From contig DATGLP010000026.1 in assembly GCA_035294085.1 (NCBI GenBank), forward strand, positions 1 to 64,000: a DNA stretch of 64,000 nt, read 5' to 3'. This DNA is from Acidimicrobiales bacterium (GTDB taxonomy: Bacteria > Actinomycetota > Acidimicrobiia > Acidimicrobiales > Bog-793). Position numbers and translations under genes: made by a program. The notes below the pieces were generated by a model. The model was not told the DNA's origin. It made no database searches and saw only the letters and a program-made list of their open reading frames with translations. This document shows, one piece after another, positions 36,097 through 45,332 of the stretch (position 1 is the stretch's first letter; the number at the start of each line of letters is the position of its first letter).

Positions 36097-37815
36097 CTAC
36101 TCGTGGGGGAGGTAGCGGTCGAAGGGACGGAGCGCGTCGGTTGCCGCGTACTCCTCGGGCTTGAACCCCCGCAGGACGATCGCCGCGTGCAGCGGGTCGC
36201 CCTCGATGAGCTTGAGCGCGTCGGCGGGCTTGGAGAAGAACTCGAGCGCCATGGAGACGACCTCGGCATTGCCGGACCGGTAGGCGGTCGAGGTGTAACG
36301 GCCGGTCACGTACTTGCCGCCCCAGCGCCCCTCGGTGTACTTCGTAACGATGTTCTCGCCGGAGCGGGCCGGTCCGCCTCCGGCCTCGGCGTGGCGAGTG
36401 CCGAGCAGGAGGTGGATGTCGTGCCACGTGCGCATCGGCAGGTGCTCCTCGAGGACGTGGCCGATCTCGTGCGCGATGACGTTCGTCGCCTCGTTGTAGG
36501 CGACGTTGATGAGGCCTCCTCCGCCGTTCGCTCGGAACGAGGGAGACGGCTTCGAGTGCACGATCACCTTCGGCCGGGGGATGCGGGCGATCATCTCCGC
36601 CGAGAGGAAGGCCCGCGTCCAGTCGTCCGCCCGGTCAACCCTTCGGCGGAACTTGCGGCTCTTCAGGCGGCGCTTCGAGAGCCACTTGATCACGGCATCG
36701 TCCACCTCCTCGATGCCGTCGACGAGCCGCCCGCCACCCTTCCACTCCCTTCGCGCCTCGCCCTCTCGCGGCTGGTGCTGCTCAGCGCCGCCACCGCTCA
36801 AGATGAACTCGACCGTCGGCATCTTCTTTAGGGCGGCGGCGAACTTCGGGATGTCCTCGCGTGGGACGTAGGCGGCCTCCAGCTTGACGTTCTTCCGCTT
36901 GTCGAGGAAGCCCTGCGCAGCCGCGCCGAAGGTCAGTTCCTTCGTGATGAACTCCCGGTCGGGGCCGACGGAGGGGTCCTGACGAAGGTTCTCGGCGACC
37001 CCCTCGGAGACGAGGGGGCTGAACGCGTTCCACAGCGCCATGAGGGCCTTGCTCCTCGAGTTGCCCTTGGCCAGCTTGATGAACGTCCTGTTCGCGTCCA
37101 CGAGGTCCTTCGCGCCCGCGACGGCGTAGCCCGCCGCCTGCCAGAATTCCTGGAGGTCCTCTTCGGTCGGCGGGTCCTCCTTCTTCTGCAGCTTGTAGCT
37201 CTCCGCGACCTCGTCGCGCAGCTTGTTCACGCGGGCCGGGTCGGAGAGGATCTGCAGCGCGACCTGCAGCTCTCGCGTCTGCGCGACCTCGTACAGCATC
37301 TTGTCGCCGTGCTGTGCCTTCCAGTGCTCCTCGAAGGTCTTGGACGCCATCTCCTTGTCACTCGGCAAGGCCTCGCCGCGCCGAATGTTGAACGCGCCGG
37401 TCTTGGGGTGGCGGTACTTGTTCCACTGCTTCTTCAGCCAGTTCTCCCGCTGGACGGCGAGGGCGCCGAGGCGCTGGAGGGGCAGGCGCTGCGCCCGGCG
37501 CGTCTGGCCGCTGCCCTCCTCCTCGTCCTCCTCGCCGGAGTCTCGCTGCGGCGCGATGGCGTGGCGCTGGACGCAGAGGCGCTGCGCTTCGAGGTTCTCG
37601 CGCCCGCGGGTGCTCGCGGGCGAGCCGCCAGGCCAGGCGCGGCCGAGAGCGGCGACGGCGACTCGGTTGCCGGCAGTCGCCTGCAGGTCGAGGAGCGCCT
37701 GGACACTGAGCGGCTGGCCGAGGCGGTAGGGCTCGCGTTCCCGGGGCACGGCGCCCGATCGCGTCGCGTCACGAGCGTCGGCGGGTGTCCTGCAGGTCGT
37801 GTGGTGATGTCTCAC
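36097..37815 (-). CDS. Zincin effector with contractile-injection cargo motif
   Basis: A 572-aa protein with a likely toxin or effector layout. The N-terminal segment LLDLQATAGNRVAVAALGRA (residues 41-60) matches the LQxxAGNxAVxxL motif common in proteins linked to extracellular contractile injection systems. Repeated VQR/LQR tripeptides and an acidic run follow (80-125). The middle (125-420) is helical and unrecognised. At 445-460 NVIAHEIGHVLEEH is a zinc metalloprotease HExxH site (His449, His453), and NAEVVSMALEFF (516-527) could give the third ligand. It lacks a signal peptide, fitting loading from the cytosol. No sheath, tube or baseplate genes are in the window. A YbjN gene follows 3 bp downstream. 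Confidence 0.72.
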   Translation of the reverse strand: MRHHHTTCRTPADARDATRSGAVPREREPYRLGQPLSVQALLDLQATAGNRVAVAALGRAWPGGSPASTRGRENLEAQRLCVQRHAIAPQRDSGEEDEEEGSGQTRRAQRLPLQRLGALAVQRENWLKKQWNKYRHPKTGAFNIRRGEALPSDKEMASKTFEEHWKAQHGDKMLYEVAQTRELQVALQILSDPARVNKLRDEVAESYKLQKKEDPPTEEDLQEFWQAAGYAVAGAKDLVDANRTFIKLAKGNSRSKALMALWNAFSPLVSEGVAENLRQDPSVGPDREFITKELTFGAAAQGFLDKRKNVKLEAAYVPREDIPKFAAALKKMPTVEFILSGGGAEQHQPREGEARREWKGGGRLVDGIEEVDDAVIKWLSKRRLKSRKFRRRVDRADDWTRAFLSAEMIARIPRPKVIVHSKPSPSFRANGGGGLINVAYNEATNVIAHEIGHVLEEHLPMRTWHDIHLLLGTRHAEAGGGPARSGENIVTKYTEGRWGGKYVTGRYTSTAYRSGNAEVVSMALEFFSKPADALKLIEGDPLHAAIVLRGFKPEEYAATDALRPFDRYLPHE

Positions 37816-37971
37816 GCGGCCTCCCTCCGAGTGAGCAACGAGAGCATAGACGACCGAGCGGGCCGTGGCAGGGGTGCCGCGGCGCCCGCTGCCCGGATCG
37901 GCGCCGCCTCACGGTCGTGTGCTCGCCGGCTCGCTCAGTGGCGCGTGTGGCCCGGGCGCGGCGCCGTGTTG

Positions 37972-37981
37972 TGGTATACCA
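37972..37981. promoter_or_regulatory. GntR-like palindrome upstream of tcuA-like gene
   Basis: The perfect 10-bp palindrome TGGTATACCA stands in a short AT-richer island 57 bp before the flavoprotein start. This sequence is the core of many FadR/FCD-type GntR operators. No GntR gene is nearby, so the regulator would be encoded elsewhere. Confidence 0.4.
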
Positions 37982-38037
37982 ACGAATACTGATGAGCACA
38001 GAACGGGCGCGCGCCGACCTCGCGGGAGTGGCAGGCG

Positions 38038-39510
38038 GTGGCTGACGCGGACGTCGTCGTGGTCGGTGGCGGCAACGCGGCGCTGTGCGCCGCGATCGCG
38101 GCACGCCAGGCGGGCCGCTCGGTCGTCGTGCTCGAGCGGGCGCCGTATCGCGAGCGCGGCGGGAACTCGGCGTTCACGACGGGCGCGATGCGCGTCGCCT
38201 ACCGTGGCGTCGAGGACCTGCGCCGGATCATGCCCGACCTGTCCGACGAGGACGTCGCGAGGAGCGACTTCGGCTCGTACCCGCGCGAGGCCTTCTTCGA
38301 GACGATGGGGAAGGTGACGGGCTTCCGGACGGACCCCGATCTCGCCGCCCTCCTCGTCGATCGCAGCCTCGAGACGCTCGTGTGGATGCGGGAGCAGGGC
38401 GTCCGCTTCCTGCCGAGCTACGGGCGCCAGGCGTTCCTCGTCGACGGCAGGTACCGGTTCTGGGGCGGCCTCGCCGTGGAGGCCGTGGGCGGCGGCGAGG
38501 GGCTCATCGACTCGCTGACGAGGGCGGCGAGCGCCGCGGGTGCGGAGATCCGCTACGGGGCACGTGCCACGTCGCTCGTCACCGACGACCGCGCCGTGCG
38601 TGGCGTGCGCGTGCGCCGGGGCCTGGGGACCGAGGTGATCGAGGCGCCGGCGGTCATCCTCGCGTGCGGGGGGTTCGAGGCCAACGCCGAGTGGCGGGCC
38701 CGCTACCTCGGCCCCGGCTGGGAGCTCGCGCGCGTGCGAGGCACGCGCCACAACACGGGGGACGGGATCCGCATGGCGCTCGAGGCCGGCGCCATGCCCT
38801 ACGGCAACTGGTCGGGCTGCCACGCGGTCGCCTGGGACCTCAACGCGCCCGAGTTCGGCGACCTGAAGGTACGGGACAACTTCCAGAAGCACAGCTACCC
38901 GCTCGGGATCATGGTGAACGCGCACGGCCGCCGCTTCGTGGACGAGGGCGCCGACTTCCGCAACTACACCTACGCGAGGTACGGGCGGATCATCCTCGAG
39001 CAGCCGAACCAGGTCGCCTGGCAGATCTTCGACGCCAAGGTCTCGCACCTGCTGCGCGACGAGTACCGGATCCGCCAGGTGACGAAGTACACGAGCCCGA
39101 CGCTCGAGGGGCTCGCGCAGGCGATCGAGGGCATCGACCGCAACGAGCTCCTCAGGACCATCGCCCAGTACAACGCTTCGGTGCGCCGCGACGTCCCGTT
39201 CAACCCGGCGGTCCTCGACGGGCGCTGCACGGTCGGCCTGGACGTGCCGAAGTCGAACTGGGCGAACACGATCGACACGCCGCCGTTCGAGGCCTACGCG
39301 GTGACGTGTGGGATCACGTTCACCTTCGGCGGGCTGCGCGTCAACGAGCGGGCGCAGGTGGTCGACGAGGACGGGGACCCGATCCCGGGCCTGTACGCGT
39401 GCGGCGAGCTCGTGGGCGGTCTCTTCTACTTCAACTACCCGGGCGGCACCGGCCTCACGGCGGGCTCGGTCCTCGGGCGCATCGCGGGGGCCGCCGCGTC
39501 GGCGCGCTAG
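38038..39510 (+). CDS. FAD-dependent TcuA-like dehydrogenase
   Basis: A 490-aa flavoprotein of the fumarate reductase/succinate dehydrogenase flavoprotein superfamily, closest in pattern to tricarballylate dehydrogenase TcuA. The FAD motif is VVVVGGGNAALCAAIAA at the N-terminus, followed by ERGGNSAFTTGAMR. RGTRHNTGDGIRMALEAGA lies mid-protein. The C-terminus has ITFTFGGLRVNE, IPGLYACGELVGGLFYFNYPGGTGLTAGSVLGRIAG, the usual FAD-closing segment. A TcuB-type electron partner is not adjacent, so the substrate and acceptor remain open. GTG 38038 is chosen because the FAD motif starts within five residues. It is convergent with the ATPase gene. Confidence 0.83.
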   Translation: MADADVVVVGGGNAALCAAIAARQAGRSVVVLERAPYRERGGNSAFTTGAMRVAYRGVEDLRRIMPDLSDEDVARSDFGSYPREAFFETMGKVTGFRTDPDLAALLVDRSLETLVWMREQGVRFLPSYGRQAFLVDGRYRFWGGLAVEAVGGGEGLIDSLTRAASAAGAEIRYGARATSLVTDDRAVRGVRVRRGLGTEVIEAPAVILACGGFEANAEWRARYLGPGWELARVRGTRHNTGDGIRMALEAGAMPYGNWSGCHAVAWDLNAPEFGDLKVRDNFQKHSYPLGIMVNAHGRRFVDEGADFRNYTYARYGRIILEQPNQVAWQIFDAKVSHLLRDEYRIRQVTKYTSPTLEGLAQAIEGIDRNELLRTIAQYNASVRRDVPFNPAVLDGRCTVGLDVPKSNWANTIDTPPFEAYAVTCGITFTFGGLRVNERAQVVDEDGDPIPGLYACGELVGGLFYFNYPGGTGLTAGSVLGRIAGAAASAR

Positions 39511-39571
39511 CCGAGCCGGCTCCGGGGAGGGGCCGGGCCGGCGCGCCACCGTCCGGCGAGGGCGGCGCGGC

Positions 39572-42001
39572 TCAGCTCGGGATCGACGCTGTCGCGCGGG
39601 TGCCCGTGTCGGAGCGGATCCGGCGAAGCAGCGGTGCCTTCACGAGGTCCAAGACGACCGTCGCGCCGAGCACCGCCGCGAGGAGGACGCCCACGTCGGC
39701 GAGGGGGACGGCGGCCATGAGGATCCCCCGGACGGCGAAGATCGTCACCAGCACGAGGTCGGCCGCCGTGGCGGCGAGCATCCACGCGCTGGGTCGCGAG
39801 GCCCACAGGTGGCGGCGCTCGCGCACCAGGTACACCGTGGCCTGTCCGGTCGCGACGAGCATGACGAAGACGAGGGTCTGCGTCGGGGCCAGCGAGAGGT
39901 CCACGACGTCGCGCGCGACGAAGAAGGTGCAGAACGCGACGGCGAGCCAGGGGACGGCGATGCCGAGCGCAGCGGCCGAGAGCGCGGGGACCTGCCAGCG
40001 GTCCGGACGGCTCGAGAAGCCGACGCGATCGGTTGCGAGCGACATGGTGACGAAGTCGTTGGCGAACACGAGCAGGAGCACGAGACGCGGCGTCGTGACG
40101 AAGGTCCCGGTCACGAGGAGTCCAAGGCCGAGGAACAGCGAGACCTGGAACGTCTTCGCGATCTTGTTCACCGTGTAGGTGAGCATGCGCTGGTAGACGC
40201 GCCGGCCGGTCTCCACGGCGGCGACGACGTTCGACAGCCCCTCGCTCGTCAGGACGAGACTCGCCGCGCTCTTCGCGACGTCGGTGGCACTCGAGACCGC
40301 GATCCCCACCTCGGCGCGCTTGAGGGCCGGCGCGTCGTTGACGCCGTCGCCGGTCATACCGACCACGTGTCGGGCGCGCTGCGCGCGTTCCACCAGCAAG
40401 AGCTTGTCCTCCGGGAGCACCCCGGCCACGACGTCGAAGTCGATCTCGCCGCCGCGTCGGGCTCGAAGCTCCTCGACCGAGCCGAGGCGCTCGCCGATGC
40501 CGACCTGGCGGGCCACGGCCACGGCCGTGGGGGCGGCGTCACCGGTCACCATGACCACCCGGATGCCGAGGGCGCCGAGGTGCCGCACGAGCGTGGCGGA
40601 GTCCGGTCGCACCGGGTCGCCGAGGGCGACGAGGCCCGCGACCTCGAGGCGCTCGGCGCCCGACGCGACGGCGAGCACCCGGTCGCCGCGCGAGGCGAGG
40701 GAGGCGACGGCCTCGGCGAGGTCCGGTGGCGGTGCCGGCGCGAGCGCGCCGAGCACGGCGGGGGCGCCCTTGAGCACCCGCAGGGCGCGCCCGCCCACCT
40801 CGAGGGTCGCCTCGGAACGCTTCGTCGCCGGGTCGAACGGGACGAACCGGCTGCGCGGGCCCGCCCGTGGCGCGCCGGCCGCTGCCTCGAGCACGGCGAG
40901 GTCGATCGGGTCCTGGGTGGCCTCGTCGGAGGCAGCGGCTGCCAGCGCGAGCACCTCGGCCGCGCTGCGGCCCCCGAAGGGGCGGACCTCGGTGACCGAC
41001 AGGCGATTCTGCGTGATGGTGCCCGTCTTGTCGGTGCAGAGGAGGTCCATCGCGGCCGCCTCCTCGATGGCCGAGAGGCGGGTGACGAGCACTCCGGCGC
41101 TGGCGAGCTGGAGGGCGCCGACGGAGGTGGCGAGCGTGAAGGTCGCGGGCAGTGCCACCGGAACGGTGGCGACGACGAGGATCAGGACGAAGGGGAGCAG
41201 CTCCGTTGCCGGCAGGCGGGCCACGACGCCGTAGGCCACGATCGCCACGACCAGCGCGCCGTCGAGGACGAGCAGCGCCCGGACGACGCGAAAGATGGTC
41301 TCCTCGAGGTGGGTGGCGGTCTTCGCGGTGCTGACCAGCTGGGCGGTGCGGCCGAAGTAGGTGCGAGCACCGGTCGCCGTCACCTCCCCGGTCGCCTCGC
41401 CGCGGCGCACGACCGAGCCGGCGTAGCAGCGGCCGCCAGGGGTCACCTCGACGTCGGCGGACTCGCCGGTGAGCACCGACTGGTCGACCGAGACGGCCCC
41501 CGAGCCGATGGCCAGATCCGCGGGGACGATGTCGCCCATCCGGATGTGGACGACGTCGCCCGGCACGAGCCGCTCCGCGTCGATCACCTGCCAGTGGCCA
41601 TCCCGCCGGACCCTGGCGCGCACCGCCAGCCGGCTGCGGAGGAGGAGCAGGGCGTTGGCGGCACGGCCCTCCTGCACGAAGCTGAGCGCGCCGTTGAAGA
41701 CGACGAGCGCGCCGATGATGACCGCCTCGGTGACCTTGCCCGCCGCCAGTTCCAGCACGATGGCCGCCTCGAGCAGGTACGGGACCGGCCCGGTGAGCTT
41801 CGACGCGAGCGTGCGCCACGGGTGGCGCCGCTCGGTGCCGAAGGTGTTGAGCCCGACCCGGCCCAGGCGCTCGGCGGCCTCCGCCTCGCTCAGGCCGGCG
41901 GGCGCCGCCTCGAGGTGCGCCGCGCGCTCGCCACGGGTGGCGCCGGCCGGACCGGCCCCCCAGGTCCGGTCCTTCTCGCCGGCTGGGTGCTCGGTGGCCA
42001 C
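39572..42001 (-). CDS. P3A-type proton-efflux P-type ATPase
   Basis: An 809-aa ATP-driven cation pump of the plasma-membrane proton type. The actuator domain has LTGES, the phosphorylation site is CTDKTGTITQN, the nucleotide-binding region has the KGAP motif (RVLKGAPAVL), and the hinge is VGMTGDGVNDAPALKRAEVGIAVSSATDVAKSAASLVL. The N-terminal cation-ATPase domain (LSEAEAAERLGRVGLNTFG) is normal, and the C-terminal helices lack a regulatory tail. There are no metal-binding CxxC domains, which argues against a copper pump. GTG 42001 (VATEHPAGEKD) is chosen; the frame is open to 42226 without homology. It probably expels protons for pH homeostasis. Confidence 0.87.
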   Translation of the reverse strand: MATEHPAGEKDRTWGAGPAGATRGERAAHLEAAPAGLSEAEAAERLGRVGLNTFGTERRHPWRTLASKLTGPVPYLLEAAIVLELAAGKVTEAVIIGALVVFNGALSFVQEGRAANALLLLRSRLAVRARVRRDGHWQVIDAERLVPGDVVHIRMGDIVPADLAIGSGAVSVDQSVLTGESADVEVTPGGRCYAGSVVRRGEATGEVTATGARTYFGRTAQLVSTAKTATHLEETIFRVVRALLVLDGALVVAIVAYGVVARLPATELLPFVLILVVATVPVALPATFTLATSVGALQLASAGVLVTRLSAIEEAAAMDLLCTDKTGTITQNRLSVTEVRPFGGRSAAEVLALAAAASDEATQDPIDLAVLEAAAGAPRAGPRSRFVPFDPATKRSEATLEVGGRALRVLKGAPAVLGALAPAPPPDLAEAVASLASRGDRVLAVASGAERLEVAGLVALGDPVRPDSATLVRHLGALGIRVVMVTGDAAPTAVAVARQVGIGERLGSVEELRARRGGEIDFDVVAGVLPEDKLLLVERAQRARHVVGMTGDGVNDAPALKRAEVGIAVSSATDVAKSAASLVLTSEGLSNVVAAVETGRRVYQRMLTYTVNKIAKTFQVSLFLGLGLLVTGTFVTTPRLVLLLVFANDFVTMSLATDRVGFSSRPDRWQVPALSAAALGIAVPWLAVAFCTFFVARDVVDLSLAPTQTLVFVMLVATGQATVYLVRERRHLWASRPSAWMLAATAADLVLVTIFAVRGILMAAVPLADVGVLLAAVLGATVVLDLVKAPLLRRIRSDTGTRATASIPS

Positions 42002-42420
42002 GAGCCGAGTGTTGCACCGCGCGTCGGAGCGGGTCACGGACGGCCCCGGGGCGGGGCGGAGACGGGCACAGTCCCGGCCACCCGCCGCGTCGTGGCCGGC
42101 GGCCGGGGCACGCGTAGGATGCGCGCCATCCTCGAGCTGGCGGCGGGGCTGCCGCACCCCGGCGAGCTGCGACGGCCGCGGCGCCCCGGTGGAGCGAGGT
42201 GGGAGGAGCCGCGGCCGAGGGCCCACCCGACCCTCGGTCCGGGCGGCCGGGCCGGTGGACGCCGGCCGGCCCGCGCCGTCGCCCGCGGGGCGTGGCGACG
42301 CGGCCGGCGGCGAGCGGGCGCGGCGCGGCGACGTTGGGGGGTGGAGGCGTCGAGGGTGGTCGCGTGAGCACGAGCGGCGCGCCGGCGGCCGGCGCGCCGG
42401 CGAAGCCGCAGTAGTCGCCG
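42002..42420. other. Divergent intergenic region with GC hairpin
   Basis: No gene is supported in these 419 bp between the ATPase and MFS starts. At 42377-42397 the arms GCGCGCCGGC and GCCGGCGCGC flank a single base, a nearly perfect palindrome just before the MFS start. It is related in sequence to the hairpin at 45004-45037. Confidence 0.4.
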
Positions 42421-43731
42421 GTGGCGTGGATAGCTGGGCGTTCGGGCAGGTTGCGGGGGGTCCTGTGGCCAGCCTGGGCGAGCCGGACCCTGCTCCTCGT
42501 GTGGTCGGCCCGGGTGTCGATGAGCGCCGGTCGGGCGCTCGCCGGCGTCGTCGTCCCGCTCTACCTCGCCGACCGGGGGTTCAGCGGCCTGCGCCTGGGA
42601 GCGCTCTTCGTCGTGGTGGCGCTCGCCTCCGCGGCGCTGTCGGCGACGGTCGGGGTGGCGTCCGATCGGGTCGGCCGGCGGCCGTTCCTCATCGCCTTCC
42701 CCCTCCTCACCGCCGCGGCGGCAGCGACCTTCGCCACGGTGCACGCGCAGCCGGCGCTGTTCGTCGCGGCCGCGGCGGGCAGCTTCGGCCGCGGCTCGGG
42801 GGCCGGCGCCGGGACGGTCGGTCCCTACCAGCCAGCGGAGGCGGCGCTCGTGACCGAGATCACTCCGCCGTCGTGGCGCAACAGCGCCTTCGGGCGCCTG
42901 CAGTTCTCCTCCTCGCTCGGCGCGCTGGCGGGGTCACTGCTCGCGCTGCTCGCCGGCAGCGGGCACCTGCGCCGGAGCGAGGCGCTCCCGGTGTTCCGAT
43001 CGGCGTTCTGGGCGACCGCGGCGGTGTGCGCCGTCGCCGGCGTCCTCGCGGTGTGGATGACCGAGCCGGTGCGCCCGGCTCGGGCCGCCGCCGGCGCGCG
43101 CCGCCCTCGGCTGCCGGTCGGATCCCGCTACCTGCTCGTCCGCCTGGCAGCGACCAACTCGGTCAACGGGCTGGCGGTCGGCATGATCGGCCCGTTCCTC
43201 ACCTACTGGCTCTACCGTCGGTTCGGCGCCGGCCCTGCGGAGGTGGGGCTGCTCTACGCCGCGGTGAACGCCGTCAGCATGTCTTCCACGCTCTCGGCCG
43301 CAGGGCTCGCCCGCCGGTGGGGGATCGTCCGCACCATCTCCGGCGTCCGGGCGCTCGGCGCCCTCCTCATCGTGCCGATGGTGCTCGCTCCGACCTTCGT
43401 GCTCGCCGGGTTCGTCTACGCGCTCCGCATGGTCGTGCAGCGAGCCGGCCTCCCCCTCCGCCAGTCCTACGTCGTCGCCATGGCCGATCCGGAGGAGCGG
43501 TCCTCGGTGGCGGCGCTCTCGAACGTCCCCAGCCAGGTCATCATGGGACTGAGCCCGCTCGCGTCGGGCTACCTCCTCGACGACGTGAGCCTGAGCCTCC
43601 CGTTCGAGATCGCCGGGGTCCTCCAGCTCGTGAACGCCGCGATGTACTGGCTGTTCTTCCGCCGCCTGCCACCCTCCGACGAGGTCGGCGACGAGCCGCT
43701 GCCTCTGCCCGAGCGACACGAGATGGCCTGA
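42421..43731 (+). CDS. MFS transporter, 12-helix
   Basis: A 436-aa major facilitator of unknown substrate. Helix 1-2 is followed by VGVASDRVGRRPFLIAFPLL, the motif A loop, then helix 4-5 with an EAALVTEI segment and WRNSAFGRLQFSSSLGALAGSLLALLAG. The second half starts LLVRLAATNSVNGLAVGMIGPFLTYWLY and ends ALSNVPSQVIMGLSPLASGYLLDD. About twelve helices are apparent. GTG 42421 is followed within 20 residues by the first helix. No partner gene hints at a substrate. Confidence 0.83.
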   Translation: MAWIAGRSGRLRGVLWPAWASRTLLLVWSARVSMSAGRALAGVVVPLYLADRGFSGLRLGALFVVVALASAALSATVGVASDRVGRRPFLIAFPLLTAAAAATFATVHAQPALFVAAAAGSFGRGSGAGAGTVGPYQPAEAALVTEITPPSWRNSAFGRLQFSSSLGALAGSLLALLAGSGHLRRSEALPVFRSAFWATAAVCAVAGVLAVWMTEPVRPARAAAGARRPRLPVGSRYLLVRLAATNSVNGLAVGMIGPFLTYWLYRRFGAGPAEVGLLYAAVNAVSMSSTLSAAGLARRWGIVRTISGVRALGALLIVPMVLAPTFVLAGFVYALRMVVQRAGLPLRQSYVVAMADPEERSSVAALSNVPSQVIMGLSPLASGYLLDDVSLSLPFEIAGVLQLVNAAMYWLFFRRLPPSDEVGDEPLPLPERHEMA

Positions 43732-44279
43732 CGTCGATCTCGCCGAGTCTCGAGGTGCCAGCGCTCTGCCGGGCTCGAGCGGCGGTGCTCGCCGGCCGGC
43801 GGCACGAGCGGGGCCGTCGGCTGTCGCGTCGGGCTCAGAGCGCTCGCGGCGGGCTCGGAGGGAGGGACGTTGCGACGGACGGGCGGCGATGATCCACTCG
43901 CTCGACCCGACGGGCCGCCGGCGCGGCCCGTGGCGGTGCGTCGCGACGACGCAGCCGCGGGCCGGTGCGTGGCTCGTTCGGCCTCGTTGCGATCCTCGTT
44001 GCACCGATGCGCAACTGTCCAGGCCGCGAGCGAGCTCGGCAGTGGAACGCGCCGCCCCGTGGCGCGCGAAGGTGCCGAGCTGCCTCGTACGTGCGGGGCC
44101 GTGCCGTGCCGCCGCTGGGGATCTCCCTGCCCGGAGCTCCCCGAGGACGCGCTGCTGGGAGGGGCGACGGCCGCACGTTCCTGCCACCTCGATGCGACCA
44201 TCCGCGAGCATCGGGCGACGACTGACTACGCTCGCACAGCAGTCTCCCAGGCCTGGGAGCGCTCCAAGGGGGTGGTTCC
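43732..44279. other. Intergenic region, no supported gene
   Basis: About 550 bp with open frames on both strands that lack recognisable domains. It holds the 3' end of the MFS transcript and the promoter of the next membrane protein. No repeat or RNA gene was seen. Confidence 0.4.
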
Positions 44280-44960
44280 ATGAGCATCCCGAGTGCCATA
44301 AGTCCCATTCCAGGGCTCGCCGCCCTTTCCTCGCTCGTCGGCCTCGTCGTCGGCGTGCTCGTGCTGGTGATCCTGCTCGCGACGGTGGGTGCGTTCGTCG
44401 TCATCGTCGTGGCGAACCGCGCCGAGGCGGACCCCTCGGGCCGCCGTCCCGCCGTCGTCTACCTGTTCGGCGCGTCCTTCGTGACGGTGTGGACGGCGCT
44501 GATCGGGTCGGCGGCGGCGGTGAGCTCGCTCTTCCAGCTGATCGGGAGCCATCCCGGGATGGGCGGCGGGAGCCTGCACCCGGTGGGCGACGCGGTCGCA
44601 CGTGGTGCCGTGCTCGGCGGCCTCGTGCTCGCCGTCAGCCTCGCCGTCCTCGTGACGCACCTGCGTCGCGGCGTCACGATCGCCACGGCGCCGGCCGCGA
44701 CGCGCGTCGCGCAGAGCTACGTCTCGGCCGTCTCCTTCGTGAGCGTCCTCATCGTGGCGTTCTCGCTCGCGTACATCGCCTACGCCATCTGCCAGATCGC
44801 AGGTCCTGGCGTCTTCCACGGGGACGGCCGCATCCCGACGCTGCGCCACCTCCTCGACGCGATCTGGGTCGCGCTCGCCGCCGGCGCGATCCTCGGGAGC
44901 CACCTCCGGCTCGCCAGGCCGCGTGTCTGGTCGGGCGGGGCGCCGGCCGCCTCCGCCTAG
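44280..44960 (+). CDS. Membrane protein of unknown function
   Basis: A 226-aa protein with about five hydrophobic segments (residues about 15-45, 58-85, 108-125, 143-170 and 190-206) and short polar loops. The second segment reads VYLFGASFVTVWTALIGSAAAVSSLFQLIG. Patterns of this kind occur in a widespread actinobacterial family of small integral membrane proteins, but I cannot name it safely. ATG 44280 has an AAGGGGGTGG ribosome site. It stands alone, with a hairpin 44 bp downstream of its stop. Confidence 0.7.
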   Translation: MSIPSAISPIPGLAALSSLVGLVVGVLVLVILLATVGAFVVIVVANRAEADPSGRRPAVVYLFGASFVTVWTALIGSAAAVSSLFQLIGSHPGMGGGSLHPVGDAVARGAVLGGLVLAVSLAVLVTHLRRGVTIATAPAATRVAQSYVSAVSFVSVLIVAFSLAYIAYAICQIAGPGVFHGDGRIPTLRHLLDAIWVALAAGAILGSHLRLARPRVWSGGAPAASA

Positions 44961-45003
44961 CGGCGCGCTGCGCCCGTCCGCCACCGCCGGGGTCGACGTC
45001 GCA

Positions 45004-45037
45004 CCGCCGGCGCGCCACCGTAGCGGCGCGCCGGCGG
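45004..45037 (+). terminator. GC-rich hairpin, probable terminator
   Basis: Two perfectly complementary 13-base arms (CCGCCGGCGCGCC and GGCGCGCCGGCGG) flank the 8-base loop ACCGTAGC, 44 bp after the membrane protein stop. There is no T-run, which is usual for high-GC actinobacterial terminators. The next 295 bp to 45332 contain no supported gene. Confidence 0.55.
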
Positions 45038-45332
45038 CGGGCGTCACCTCGAGGATGGCCGGCGCGCACGCGCCACGGCACCGAGCGCCGTGCGGCGCCC
45101 TCGCCAGCGGTGACTGGAGCGGCCGTCGCCGGCGGGCTCCCTGCGGCACCCGCCACCGGTCCGCGCTGGAGGGCGCACGCCCCGTCGCCGCGCGCCCTCG
45201 TCGGCGCGGGCGGGGTCGGTCATCCCTGCCAGCCGGTAGGACGCGATCTCCTTGCGTCTGGGTGCCTGCGGGCTCGTTCCGTGCCGGCGTCTAGACTCGC
45301 TGTTCGCAGGAAGCTCACAGCTGGGGGATCCG

